Source of the DNA: Gammaproteobacteria bacterium
GTDB lineage: Bacteria; Pseudomonadota; Gammaproteobacteria; UBA6429; Thiohalophilaceae
Length of the DNA: 5,776 bases
Assembly: GCA_013152045.1 (NCBI GenBank)
Contig: JAADGZ010000103.1
Location: 1 to 5,776 of the forward strand
Reading direction: 5' to 3'
The position numbers and the translations under genes were made by a program. Below, in pieces: positions 1-5,164 of the stretch. The notes under the pieces were generated by a model. It saw nothing but the letters and a program-made list of their open reading frames with translations, ran no database searches and was not told the origin of the DNA. Position 1 is the first letter of the stretch. Each line of letters opens with the position of its first letter.

Positions 1-405
1 GACTACGTGCAGGCCAATGCCGAGTGTCTGCCGTTTCCCGACAATGAGTTCGACTGTATCACTATCGCTTTCGGTCTGCGTAACGTCACCGACAAGGATG
101 CCGCTTTGCGCTCGATGTATCGTGTGCTTAAGCCCGGCGGCCAGTTGATGGTGCTGGAATTCTCGAAGCCGGTGCTCAAACCCCTGAACCCGATTTACGA
201 CCTCTATTCTTTCAAGTTGTTGCCGCTGATCGGCAAGCTGGTGACCAATGATTCGGAAAGCTACAAATATCTGGCCGAGTCCATTCGCAAGCATCCTGAT
301 CAGGATACTCTCAAGGCGATGATGGAAGAGGCCGGCTTCGAGCGTTGTGAATACCATAATCTCAGCGCCGGGATTGTCGCCCTGCATCGTGGTTACAAAT
401 TATGA
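1..405 (+). CDS. ubiE: UbiE, bifunctional demethylmenaquinone/2-methoxy-6-polyprenylbenzoquinol C-methyltransferase (C-terminal part)
   Basis: UbiE is the SAM-dependent C-methyltransferase of ubiquinone (and, where present, menaquinone) biosynthesis. The reading frame is open at the left edge. About 134 residues remain of a family length near 250, so the N-terminal half with the SAM-binding glycine motif is missing. The visible part carries [20 protein letters not shown] followed by the UbiE/COQ5 signature [17 protein letters not shown]. It then continues through [19 protein letters not shown] to the typical C-terminus ALHRGYKL. From memory this resembles E. coli UbiE closely over the whole stretch. 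The stop codon overlaps the start of the next gene (ATGA at 402-405), so the two are probably translationally coupled. The GTG at position 7 is an internal codon, not a start. Confidence 0.97.
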   Translation, partial: DYVQANAECLPFPDNEFDCITIAFGLRNVTDKDAALRSMYRVLKPGGQLMVLEFSKPVLKPLNPIYDLYSFKLLPLIGKLVTNDSESYKYLAESIRKHPDQDTLKAMMEEAGFERCEYHNLSAGIVALHRGYKL

Positions 406-899
406 GTCCCTCGGCCAGCTTGAACTATGCCGGTTTTTGGCGCAGGTGTCTGGCCTTTTTTATCGACTATCTGCTGCTCTCCGCTCTACTCGCGCCACTG
501 CTATACCTTATATATGGCCCCGGCTACTTTCTCTGGCTGCTGGAGTCTCAAGGCGTTTTTGATATTTACGGTACCGCCGATCTGCTACTGGCCAAAATTC
601 TGCCTTTTCTGCTGCTAGTTGTTTTCTGGCGGCGACTAGGTGCGACCCCCGGAAAAATACTGCTCGACTGTCGCCTTGTCGATGCCAGGACATTGGAAAA
701 CCTTTCCTTTAAAAGCGCACTTATTCGCGCTGCGGGCTACATTATTTCAGCCCTGCCGGTTTATCTTGGCTTCATCTGGATTGCCTTTGACAAGCGCAAA
801 CAGGGCCTGCACGACAAGCTGGCCGGGACACTGGTGCTGCATGATCCCGACGACTATGCCTTTCTGTCTCTGCAACAACTCATGGATCGCTGCGAATGA
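402..899 (+). CDS. RDD-family integral membrane protein
   Basis: A 165-residue protein with the RDD domain architecture. The first hydrophobic segment (about residues 16-38) contains the R14-R15...A18...D22 pattern that names the family. A second segment spans about 61-76 and is followed by the conserved ATPGK turn (81-85). A third spans about 111-129 and ends in [18 protein letters not shown], the usual C-terminal RDD block with conserved aspartates. It is predicted to sit in the inner membrane. RDD proteins are widespread and mostly uncharacterised; some have been linked to ion or small-molecule transport, so no substrate can be given. The start is the ATG inside the ubiE stop (ATGA). There is no strong Shine-Dalgarno, which suggests coupling to ubiE translation. 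It ends in the same kind of overlap with ubiJ. The position between two ubiquinone genes suggests co-expression, but not necessarily a role in quinone synthesis. Confidence 0.9.
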   Translation: MSPSASLNYAGFWRRCLAFFIDYLLLSALLAPLLYLIYGPGYFLWLLESQGVFDIYGTADLLLAKILPFLLLVVFWRRLGATPGKILLDCRLVDARTLENLSFKSALIRAAGYIISALPVYLGFIWIAFDKRKQGLHDKLAGTLVLHDPDDYAFLSLQQLMDRCE

Positions 900-1549
900 G
901 TCTGCGCGCTGAAGCTTTCGTTTCCCTGATCGGGGCGATGGAAACCGCTATTAATGCCTATCTCGCCCTCGATCCGCTGGTGCAAAAGAAACTGGCCGCA
1001 CTGCAAGGCCGGGTCATCGCTATCGAACTGGAATCTGCCCCCGCCAACCCTCTGCTAACCTTATATATGTTACCCGGTGAAAACGGCATCGAGCTGCTCA
1101 CCCAGTATGCCGGTGAAGCTGATACCACCCTTTCCGGCACACCGGTAGCACTGGCTAAAATGTCCCTGGCCAAAAAATTTGAAGCGGTAAACCTGGACTG
1201 TCCGGACGCCAGTGAAGTGCTGTTTTCCGGTGATGTGGTAATTCGCGGCGATGTGGAACTGGGCCAGCGCTTCCGGCATATTCTCGATGAGATGGATATC
1301 GACTGGGAAGAGCATTTGTCTCACCTGAGCGGTGATATCATTGCACATAAGGCCGGTAAGCTTGTCCGCGAAGTCGGTCAATGGTGGCAGCAGGCGCTGA
1401 GTACACTGGCAGATGACGCCAGCGAATTTATGCAGCAGGAAAGTGAGCTGTTGCCGGAGGCAACCGAGGTTTCGCAATTTATGAATGAGGTTGATGTTTT
1501 GCGCAGTGATCTGGATCGACTGGAAGCGCGAATTCGACAACTATCATAA
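896..1549 (+). CDS. ubiJ: UbiJ, ubiquinone biosynthesis accessory factor (SCP2-domain protein)
   Basis: A 217-residue protein matching the UbiJ (formerly YigP) pattern. It has an N-terminal SCP2-like lipid-binding domain (about residues 15-125, ending in SGDVVIRGDVELGQRFRHIL) and then WEEHLSHLSGDIIAHKAGKL. A C-terminal helical tail ends in EVDVLRSDLDRLEARIRQLS, which looks like a short coiled coil. In E. coli UbiJ (about 200 residues) partners UbiK and supports the Ubi complex, probably by presenting lipid intermediates. Start choice: ATG 896 overlaps the RDD stop (ATGA 896-899) without a strong Shine-Dalgarno, as expected for coupled translation. In many gammaproteobacteria ubiB follows directly. 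Here the next 160 bases are non-coding and contain a repeat, so the run ends after ubiJ. The SCP2 domain is assigned by pattern and was not verified by a profile search. Confidence 0.9.
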   Translation: MSLRAEAFVSLIGAMETAINAYLALDPLVQKKLAALQGRVIAIELESAPANPLLTLYMLPGENGIELLTQYAGEADTTLSGTPVALAKMSLAKKFEAVNLDCPDASEVLFSGDVVIRGDVELGQRFRHILDEMDIDWEEHLSHLSGDIIAHKAGKLVREVGQWWQQALSTLADDASEFMQQESELLPEATEVSQFMNEVDVLRSDLDRLEARIRQLS

Positions 1550-1566
1550 TAAATGCAAGCCTCTTC

Positions 1567-1594
1567 AGCCTTCGACAAGCTCAGGGCGAACGCT
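1567..1594. repeat. Short interspersed hairpin repeat (TTCGACAAGCTCAGG..CGAACG type), copy 1
   Basis: AGCCTTCG (1567-1574) and CGAACGCT (1587-1594) pair at 7 of 8 positions around the loop ACAAGCTCAGGG. The stretch GCTCAGGGCGAACG (1579-1592) recurs as GCTCAGGACGAACG at 3628-3641. From general experience this is an intergenic repeat common in proteobacterial genomes. It lies just after ubiJ and has no T-tract, so I do not call it an intrinsic terminator. Confidence 0.6.
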
Positions 1595-1711
1595 CTCAAG
1601 CAGACAGAAATCTGGAGCGTTAATTTCGCCTCCCAATCAGAAAATAGTATTTTTTGCATTAATCGAGTATCCTTGCCCACCTGCAAAATCATTTGATAAA
1701 AGATCTAATTT

Positions 1712-2065
1712 ATGAGTTCTATACCTGATTTCACCGATACCGAAAATAAACTTGTTCAAGACACCTTGCGTGAACGTTACGGCAAAGACATTGAAACCAA
1801 CCTGGTCGATGTCGAGCTGCGTGTTTTCCCTGATGATCGTGAACTGACCGAATGCCCGGCCCATTATTGGGAGCAGGATGACTGCCATTTTATTCTCGCT
1901 AAAACCGGCGACAGCGAATATTTCAGCCAGTTTTTTTATAGCAATCGTGAACAGTTTGGAACTGGCCGTGAACGCTACGATGATCTGTTTAACTGCATTA
2001 TCACCCTGTTGCAGGTGCAGGCCGATCACGAACGAGATCGCAAAATGGACGAAGATAAAACCTGA
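1712..2065 (+). CDS. Hypothetical acidic protein, 117 residues
   Basis: I do not recognise the family. The protein is soluble-looking, with no signal peptide or membrane segment. It is strongly acidic: I count 28 Asp+Glu against 14 Lys+Arg. The N-terminal third (TENKLVQDTLRERYGKDIE) looks helical. The middle is aromatic-rich (HYWEQDDCHFILAK, then EYFSQFFYSNREQF), and a helix near the end (YDDLFNCIITLLQVQADHERDR) precedes a charged tail. Three cysteines (C48, C58, C95) are scattered and form no metal motif. Codon use resembles the neighbours and a convincing terminator follows 6 bases after the stop, both supporting a real gene. The ribosome site is weak (an AAAAGA stretch about 10 bases upstream). 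It lies after the ubi run, separated by 162 bases and a repeat, so it is probably transcribed separately. A long minus-strand frame across it is a shadow. Confidence 0.75.
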   Translation: MSSIPDFTDTENKLVQDTLRERYGKDIETNLVDVELRVFPDDRELTECPAHYWEQDDCHFILAKTGDSEYFSQFFYSNREQFGTGRERYDDLFNCIITLLQVQADHERDRKMDEDKT

Positions 2066-2071
2066 TTTTCG

Positions 2072-2100
2072 AAACCTGCTTCGTGCGGGTTTTGTTTTTT
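2072..2100 (+). terminator. Rho-independent terminator after the 117-residue protein
   Basis: AAACCTGC (2072-2079) pairs with GCGGGTTT (2085-2092) through 8 pairs, one of them a T-G wobble, around the loop TTCGT. The run TGTTTTTT (2093-2100) follows directly. The stem starts 7 bases after the stop codon. It should separate this gene from the phosphofructokinase gene downstream. Confidence 0.82.
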
Positions 2101-2167
2101 GGTAACTTGTATATTCGGCAATTTTTACTACACATTTATATATTTATTCATCAGCGTGGCAAACTCA

Positions 2168-2190
2168 GCTGATCAGCAATCATCATGATT
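2168..2190. promoter_or_regulatory. Two adjacent palindromes upstream of the PPi-phosphofructokinase gene
   Basis: GCTGATCAGC (2168-2177) is a perfect 10-base palindrome. AATCAT-C-ATGATT (2178-2190) is a perfect 6-base inverted repeat with one central base, and it abuts the first. They lie about 75-100 bases before the start codon, downstream of an AT-rich tract (2105-2150) that contains possible -10 boxes (TATATT at 2110-2115 and 2139-2144). No good -35 box is visible with either. The palindromes could be operator half-sites for a dimeric regulator, but no known consensus is matched. The same region also holds the near-palindrome CGGTTTAAGCCG (2201-2212). Confidence 0.35.
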
Positions 2191-2253
2191 AACTAAATCT
2201 CGGTTTAAGCCGCGATCGACTGAAACAAACCCATTTTAAAATTAACCAGAAAC

Positions 2254-2260
2254 GGAGAAG
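2254..2260 (+). promoter_or_regulatory. Ribosome binding site that sets the phosphofructokinase start
   Basis: GGAGAAG lies with GGAG 7 bases before ATG 2265. A second in-frame ATG at 2298 (residue 12) has no comparable site. The upstream ATG is therefore preferred even though it adds a lysine-rich 11-residue extension. Confidence 0.75.
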
Positions 2261-2264
2261 TTCC

Positions 2265-3548
2265 ATGGCTGCACGAAAAAAAGCAAAAGCTAAACCCATG
2301 AATGCATTTTACGCCCAGTCCGGTGGCGTGACGGCTGTTATCAACGCCAGTGCCTGTGGCCTGATTGAAGCTGCGCGTAAAAACAAGGATAAAATCGGCA
2401 AAGTCTATGCGGGCCGCAATGGCATTATCGGCGCACTAACCGAAGATCTGATCGACACCAGCAAAGAATCTGCTGCCGCCATCAAGGCCCTGCGCCACAC
2501 ACCTTCCGGCGCTTTTGGCTCCTGCCGTTTCAAGCTGAAAAGCCTGGAAGAAAACCAGCGCGAATATGAACGCCTGATCGAAGTCTTCGAAGCGCACAAT
2601 ATCGGTTACTTCTTTTATAACGGCGGCGGCGACTCCGCTGATACCTGTCACAAAATTTCCCAGTTGTCGAAAAAAATGGGCTATCCGATTCAGGCTATCC
2701 ATGTACCCAAAACCGTGGATAACGATCTGCCTATCACCGACAACTGCCCCGGCTTCGGTTCGGTTGCCAAGTACATCGCTATTTCCACCCGCGAAGCCAG
2801 CTTTGATGTGGCCAGCATGTGCAAAACGTCAACCAAGGTTTTCGTCCTCGAAGTGATGGGTCGGCATGCCGGCTGGATTGCCGCCGCCGGTGGCCTCGCT
2901 ACCGATGACAGCTGCGATCTGCCGATTGTGATCCTGTTTCCAGAAGTTAAATTCGACCAGAAGAAATTCCTTGCCACCGTCGATGCCAAAGTTGAAGAAT
3001 ATGGCTACTGTTCGGTAGTTGTTTCCGAAGGCGTATGCTGGCCCGATGGCCGCTTCCTGGCTGAAACCGGCCTTAAGGATGCCTTTGGTCACAGCCAGCT
3101 CGGTGGTGCTGCGCCGGTTGTCGCAGAAATGATCCAGAAAGAGCTGGGCCATAAATATCACTGGGCTGTAGCCGATTATCTGCAACGTGCCGCACGTCAC
3201 ATTGCCTCAAAAACCGATGTCGATCAGGCCTATGCGATGGGCAAGGCTGCGGTGCAGTTCGCCATCAAGGGCGAAAATGCGATTATGCCCACCATCAAAC
3301 GCGTTTCCAGCGCACCTTACAAGTGGACCGTGGGTAAAGCGCCGCTGTCGCGCGTCGCCAACGTTGAGAAAATGATGCCGACTAGCTTTATCAGCAAAGA
3401 TGGCTTTGGTATTACTAATCGCTGCCGCACTTATCTGGAACCTTTGATCAAGGGTGAAGATTATCCTCCCTACAAAAATGGCATGCCCAAATACGTAACG
3501 CTTAAAAACCTTGCCGTGCCTAAGAAACTGGATGATTTTGAAATCTAG
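2265..3548 (+). CDS. pfp: Pyrophosphate-dependent 6-phosphofructokinase (PPi-PFK)
   Basis: A 427-residue enzyme of the PFK superfamily, cytosolic. It is predicted to interconvert fructose 6-phosphate + PPi and fructose 1,6-bisphosphate + Pi reversibly. Phosphate-donor loop: SGGVTAVINASACG (residues 19-32). The segment NGGGDSADT (119-127) corresponds to GGDGS of ATP-PFK and places D123 at the position where ATP enzymes have Gly104. PKTVDNDLP (148-156) contains K149 in place of ATP-PFK Gly124 and the catalytic base D152. The D123/K149 pair is the recognised signature of PPi rather than ATP use. MGRHAGW (198-204) is the substrate-binding MGR motif. GFGITNRCRTY (380-390) sits in the C-terminal domain. 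Odd points are G122 where E. coli has the metal-associated Asp103, and a lysine-rich N-terminus. The gene has its own leader between a terminator and a repeat region, so it is probably monocistronic. No H+-pyrophosphatase gene is adjacent. In autotrophs and methanotrophs this enzyme serves glycolysis and the Calvin or ribulose monophosphate cycles. Confidence 0.95.
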   Translation: MAARKKAKAKPMNAFYAQSGGVTAVINASACGLIEAARKNKDKIGKVYAGRNGIIGALTEDLIDTSKESAAAIKALRHTPSGAFGSCRFKLKSLEENQREYERLIEVFEAHNIGYFFYNGGGDSADTCHKISQLSKKMGYPIQAIHVPKTVDNDLPITDNCPGFGSVAKYIAISTREASFDVASMCKTSTKVFVLEVMGRHAGWIAAAGGLATDDSCDLPIVILFPEVKFDQKKFLATVDAKVEEYGYCSVVVSEGVCWPDGRFLAETGLKDAFGHSQLGGAAPVVAEMIQKELGHKYHWAVADYLQRAARHIASKTDVDQAYAMGKAAVQFAIKGENAIMPTIKRVSSAPYKWTVGKAPLSRVANVEKMMPTSFISKDGFGITNRCRTYLEPLIKGEDYPPYKNGMPKYVTLKNLAVPKKLDDFEI

Positions 3549-3594
3549 ATAGCTGTTCTGAATACCCGATCACTTGCGGATTTCCACGCTCATG

Positions 3595-3640
3595 GTTCGA
3601 CAAGGCTCTCCTGAGCAAAGCCGAAGGGCTCAGGACGAAC
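3595..3640. repeat. Short interspersed hairpin repeat, copy 2 (complex form)
   Basis: GTTCG (3595-3599) pairs with CGAAC (3636-3640), and TCCTGAGC (3609-3616) pairs perfectly with GCTCAGGA (3628-3635). The 5' side carries an extra ACAAGGCTC between the two pairing blocks, so the repeat is interrupted or decayed on that side. The 3' half matches copy 1 at 1579-1592 (GCTCAGG-G/A-CGAACG). It is non-coding: the reverse-strand frame through it is generated by the repeat itself. Confidence 0.7.
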
Positions 3641-3684
3641 GAGCTTTTCAAAAGTGTACTGGTATTTGGAACGCCTATTAAGTT

Positions 3685-3758
3685 GTAACCTGGGTAGAAC
3701 GAGGCGAAACCAACGGGCGAACATCTCGATGGGTTTCGCTTCGCTCTACCCATCCTAC
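3685..3758. repeat. Long inverted repeat, copy A (GGGTAGAGCGAAGCGAAACC type)
   Basis: The left arm (3685-3711, containing TGGGTAGAACGAGGCGAAAC) and the right arm (3731-3758, starting GGGTTTCGCTTCGCTCTACC) are reverse complements at roughly 22 of 28 positions, around a 19-base loop. The same arms recur at 4085-4178. This is a REP-like palindromic unit of a kind widely seen between genes in gammaproteobacteria. The transcript would fold into a long hairpin. Confidence 0.85.
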
Positions 3759-3779
3759 TGCTTTTCGCTGCAAGCAGCG
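3758..3779. repeat. Overlapping small palindromes beside copy A
   Basis: CTGCTT (3758-3763) pairs with AAGCAG (3772-3777). Alternatively CGCTGC (3766-3771) pairs with GCAGCG (3774-3779) with only two bases between. The two pairings are mutually exclusive. No T-tract follows on either strand, so I do not call a terminator. Confidence 0.4.
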
Positions 3780-3860
3780 GAGAATGACATCCAAAGAGAT
3801 CAATAGGCTGGGTGGAACCGTGAAGTATAAGGGCGAAGCCAGCAATCCAAACACCATATT

Positions 3861-4055
3861 ATGACGATCGATCGCGCACGTGAATTATTAAGCATACAAA
3901 CCAGCCTGGGCGGCGGTTATAACCGCAATAGTGCCATGCTGATTCTTGCCGAGATTCAGACCGAACATGGTCAGGGGGCGGTAGATCAACTCATTCGGGA
4001 GCTGGAACTAGAACGGCATTTTGCAATTAAAGCCGGTGAGAAGATTATTATCTAA
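3861..4055 (+). CDS. Small hypothetical protein, 64 residues
   Basis: I do not assign a function. The product starts MTIDRARELLSIQTSLGGGY, then has NRNSAMLILAEIQTEHGQGA and a helical VDQLIRELELERHF, ending in AIKAGEKIII. It looks like a compact, soluble, mostly helical protein with a conserved-looking GGGYNRN turn (residues 17-23). No signal peptide or membrane segment is present. From memory, short gammaproteobacterial hypotheticals share the pattern RARELI...GGGYNRN...HG..AVDQLIREL.LE, but I cannot verify this here. ATG 3861 is the only ATG start after the in-frame stop at 3828-3830. No clear Shine-Dalgarno precedes it, which lowers confidence. The gene is bracketed by two copies of a long inverted repeat (3685-3758 and 4085-4178) and converges with the lipoprotein gene. 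Confidence 0.7.
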   Translation: MTIDRARELLSIQTSLGGGYNRNSAMLILAEIQTEHGQGAVDQLIRELELERHFAIKAGEKIII

Positions 4056-4084
4056 ATACGTTTGCATTAACTCGAAGGCACAAA

Positions 4085-4178
4085 CGTAGCCTGGGTAGAG
4101 CGAAGCGAAACCCGGGAGAGTTACAGGTAGGGTAGCACATAAGGCTGTTGGGTTTCGCGTTGCTCTACCCAACCTACG
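4085..4178. repeat. Long inverted repeat, copy B, between convergent genes
   Basis: The 29-base arms 4085-4113 (CGTAG..TGGGTAGAGCGAAGCGAAACCC) and 4150-4178 (GGGTTTCGCGTTGCTCTACC..CTACG) are reverse complements at 25 of 29 positions, around a 36-base loop. The arms match copy A. The element occupies most of the gap between the stop of the 64-residue gene (+) and the stop of the lipoprotein gene (-). It could slow or end transcription from both sides, although no T-tract follows either arm. Confidence 0.88.
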
Positions 4179-4216
4179 CTCTCCAGATACTTGTCATTCC
4201 GGTGTGAGCTATCCCC

Positions 4217-4993
4217 TCACTTGGTTGCTCCTGCTACCTTGTCAAAATCAGCAAAGAACGTATTCTGTTGATTACCCGCGAGTATGGTCATTATCTTGTT
4301 ATCGCCAGAAAGGCTAGCAAGACCACTATAAACTCCATCCTGAGTTGAACAGGAAGCAATCGTCAAGTTCACTGCGTAAAGATTATAGTCCGGGTCAAGG
4401 ATGCTGAATGCAGCCGTATAAACACAACCATATCCAGTTGTTACTGAAGGAAGCACCCCGGCGCTATCAATGTTGAAAACGGTCAAAATGGTTCCAGAAC
4501 CACCGCTAACTGGTTCCCGGTAACCCCAGTATGCATTTAACAGACTCAGCGAAGAATTATTTTCATACACAGGCTGATAACGCAAACTCAAACGGCTGCC
4601 GTTATCCAGGCTGCCATCGATAGTGCTTTGCAGGGTAAAGCTGCCGCTAAAAGCGGACTGGCCAGTGGCGGTCCCTGCTGCATCAAATAAATTGAAACTA
4701 ACGTTTGCATTGCTACCGTTAACGGTGAGCGTACCAGCAAGAACAACATTACATTTTTCAGAAATTACTCGCACGCTACCATTGTAGGTCAGACCTTTAA
4801 CATCCGTGCAAATTGTCCCTGAGCTGTCGGTGTAATCACCCGTCCAGATTCCGTTAAGGCCGACTACCTCAGAGGTGGGGGGGTTAGTAGTCTGCGTCGT
4901 CGTCGGCACCGGTGTCACCGCAACGTTGCCGCCGCCACAAGCCGACAACATCGCAGCTGTAGCCAATAAGATTAATAGTTTTGAATACCACAT
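4217..4993 (-). CDS. Outer-membrane lipoprotein, function unknown, two-domain
   Basis: A 258-residue precursor with a clear lipoprotein signal peptide: MWYSK, a hydrophobic core LLILLATAAM, and the lipobox LSAC with acylated C19. Gly at positions +2 and +3 (no Asp at +2) predicts sorting to the outer membrane. A Thr/Pro-rich linker follows (about residues 25-43). Two beta-rich halves come next: about 44-145 (GLNGIWTGDYTDSSG to YQPVYENNSS) and about 150-250 (NAYWGYREPVSGGSG to FFADFDK). The second half carries GCVYTAAFSILDPDYNLYAV and VYSGLASL. Cysteines C62/C81 and C190/C215 give one plausible disulfide per half. The pattern YE..SSL..L...W...GC.Y...I.D..YN.Y.V..T...C....G.Y.GLA.L resembles uncharacterised gammaproteobacterial lipoproteins I recall; no function is known to me. 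The start is supported by a good Shine-Dalgarno. It is transcribed away from the CbbQ-type gene. Confidence 0.88.
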   Translation of the reverse strand: MWYSKLLILLATAAMLSACGGGNVAVTPVPTTTQTTNPPTSEVVGLNGIWTGDYTDSSGTICTDVKGLTYNGSVRVISEKCNVVLAGTLTVNGSNANVSFNLFDAAGTATGQSAFSGSFTLQSTIDGSLDNGSRLSLRYQPVYENNSSLSLLNAYWGYREPVSGGSGTILTVFNIDSAGVLPSVTTGYGCVYTAAFSILDPDYNLYAVNLTIASCSTQDGVYSGLASLSGDNKIMTILAGNQQNTFFADFDKVAGATK

Positions 4994-5164
4994 GAAAAAT
5001 TCCTCAGAGCCCTGCTGCCGATTTCTTTACCCGGCTAGTTATTGAATGGTTATTTTATATCCAGCTCGCCCTTAGCCATATATCCGATTAGTCATAGCGT
5101 ATACTCCTCAGCGAACAAATAACGTACACTATGTAACCAAGCAAACGACTCAACTTTTAGTATC
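4994..5164. promoter_or_regulatory. Divergent promoter region between the lipoprotein and CbbQ-type genes
   Basis: This 171-base AT-rich gap must hold promoters for both directions. Minus strand: TATAAAAT (5052-5059) is a candidate -10 for the lipoprotein gene, without a recognisable -35 at standard spacing. Plus strand: TATACT (5100-5105) is a good -10 match for the CbbQ-type gene, about 50 bases before its start codon, again with a poor -35. Missing -35 boxes may mean activator dependence or another sigma factor. I see no operator palindrome. Confidence 0.35.
5001..5005 (-). promoter_or_regulatory. Ribosome binding site of the lipoprotein gene
   Basis: GAGGA on the minus strand, 7 bases before the ATG complement at 4991-4993. 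It fixes the start so that the signal peptide is complete. Confidence 0.75.

Larger units (their letters stand above)
3549..3860. other. Gene-free, repeat-rich stretch after the PPi-phosphofructokinase gene
   Basis: No credible gene is visible in these 312 bases. The stretch holds a GCTCAGG-type hairpin (3595-3640), a long inverted repeat (3685-3758), a small overlapping palindrome (3758-3779) and the 5' flank of the 64-residue gene. The flank includes a weak stem GCTGG/CCAGC (3808-3812 with 3839-3843). No T-tract terminator is evident directly after the phosphofructokinase stop. Confidence 0.7.

Noticed and set aside
1070..1540. Minus-strand open frame of 156 codons opposite ubiJ
   Set aside because: It lies wholly inside a well-recognised gene on the other strand, has no family resemblance and arises from the codon pattern of ubiJ.
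1567..1594. Intrinsic terminator of the ubiE-RDD-ubiJ run
   Set aside because: The stem is present but no T-tract follows on the plus strand. It fits a dispersed repeat better.
1637..2029. Minus-strand open frame of 130 codons opposite the acidic 117-residue protein
   Set aside because: The plus-strand gene has a terminator placed just after its stop and a coherent acidic protein sequence. The minus frame has no ribosome site or recognisable features.
2829..3200. Minus-strand open frame of 123 codons opposite PPi-PFK
   Set aside because: It is a shadow of a highly conserved enzyme gene. No independent evidence supports it.
3520..3753. Minus-strand open frame of 77 codons after PPi-PFK
   Set aside because: Its translation (MGRAKRNPSR..., SFVLSPSALLRRALS) is produced by the interspersed repeats at 3595-3640 and 3685-3758. 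Such repeat-derived frames are commonly misannotated.
3685..4178. CRISPR array or transposon with terminal inverted repeats
   Set aside because: There are only two repeat copies with unequal spacing, each itself a hairpin. There is no transposase and no regular spacers. No target-site duplication was identified.
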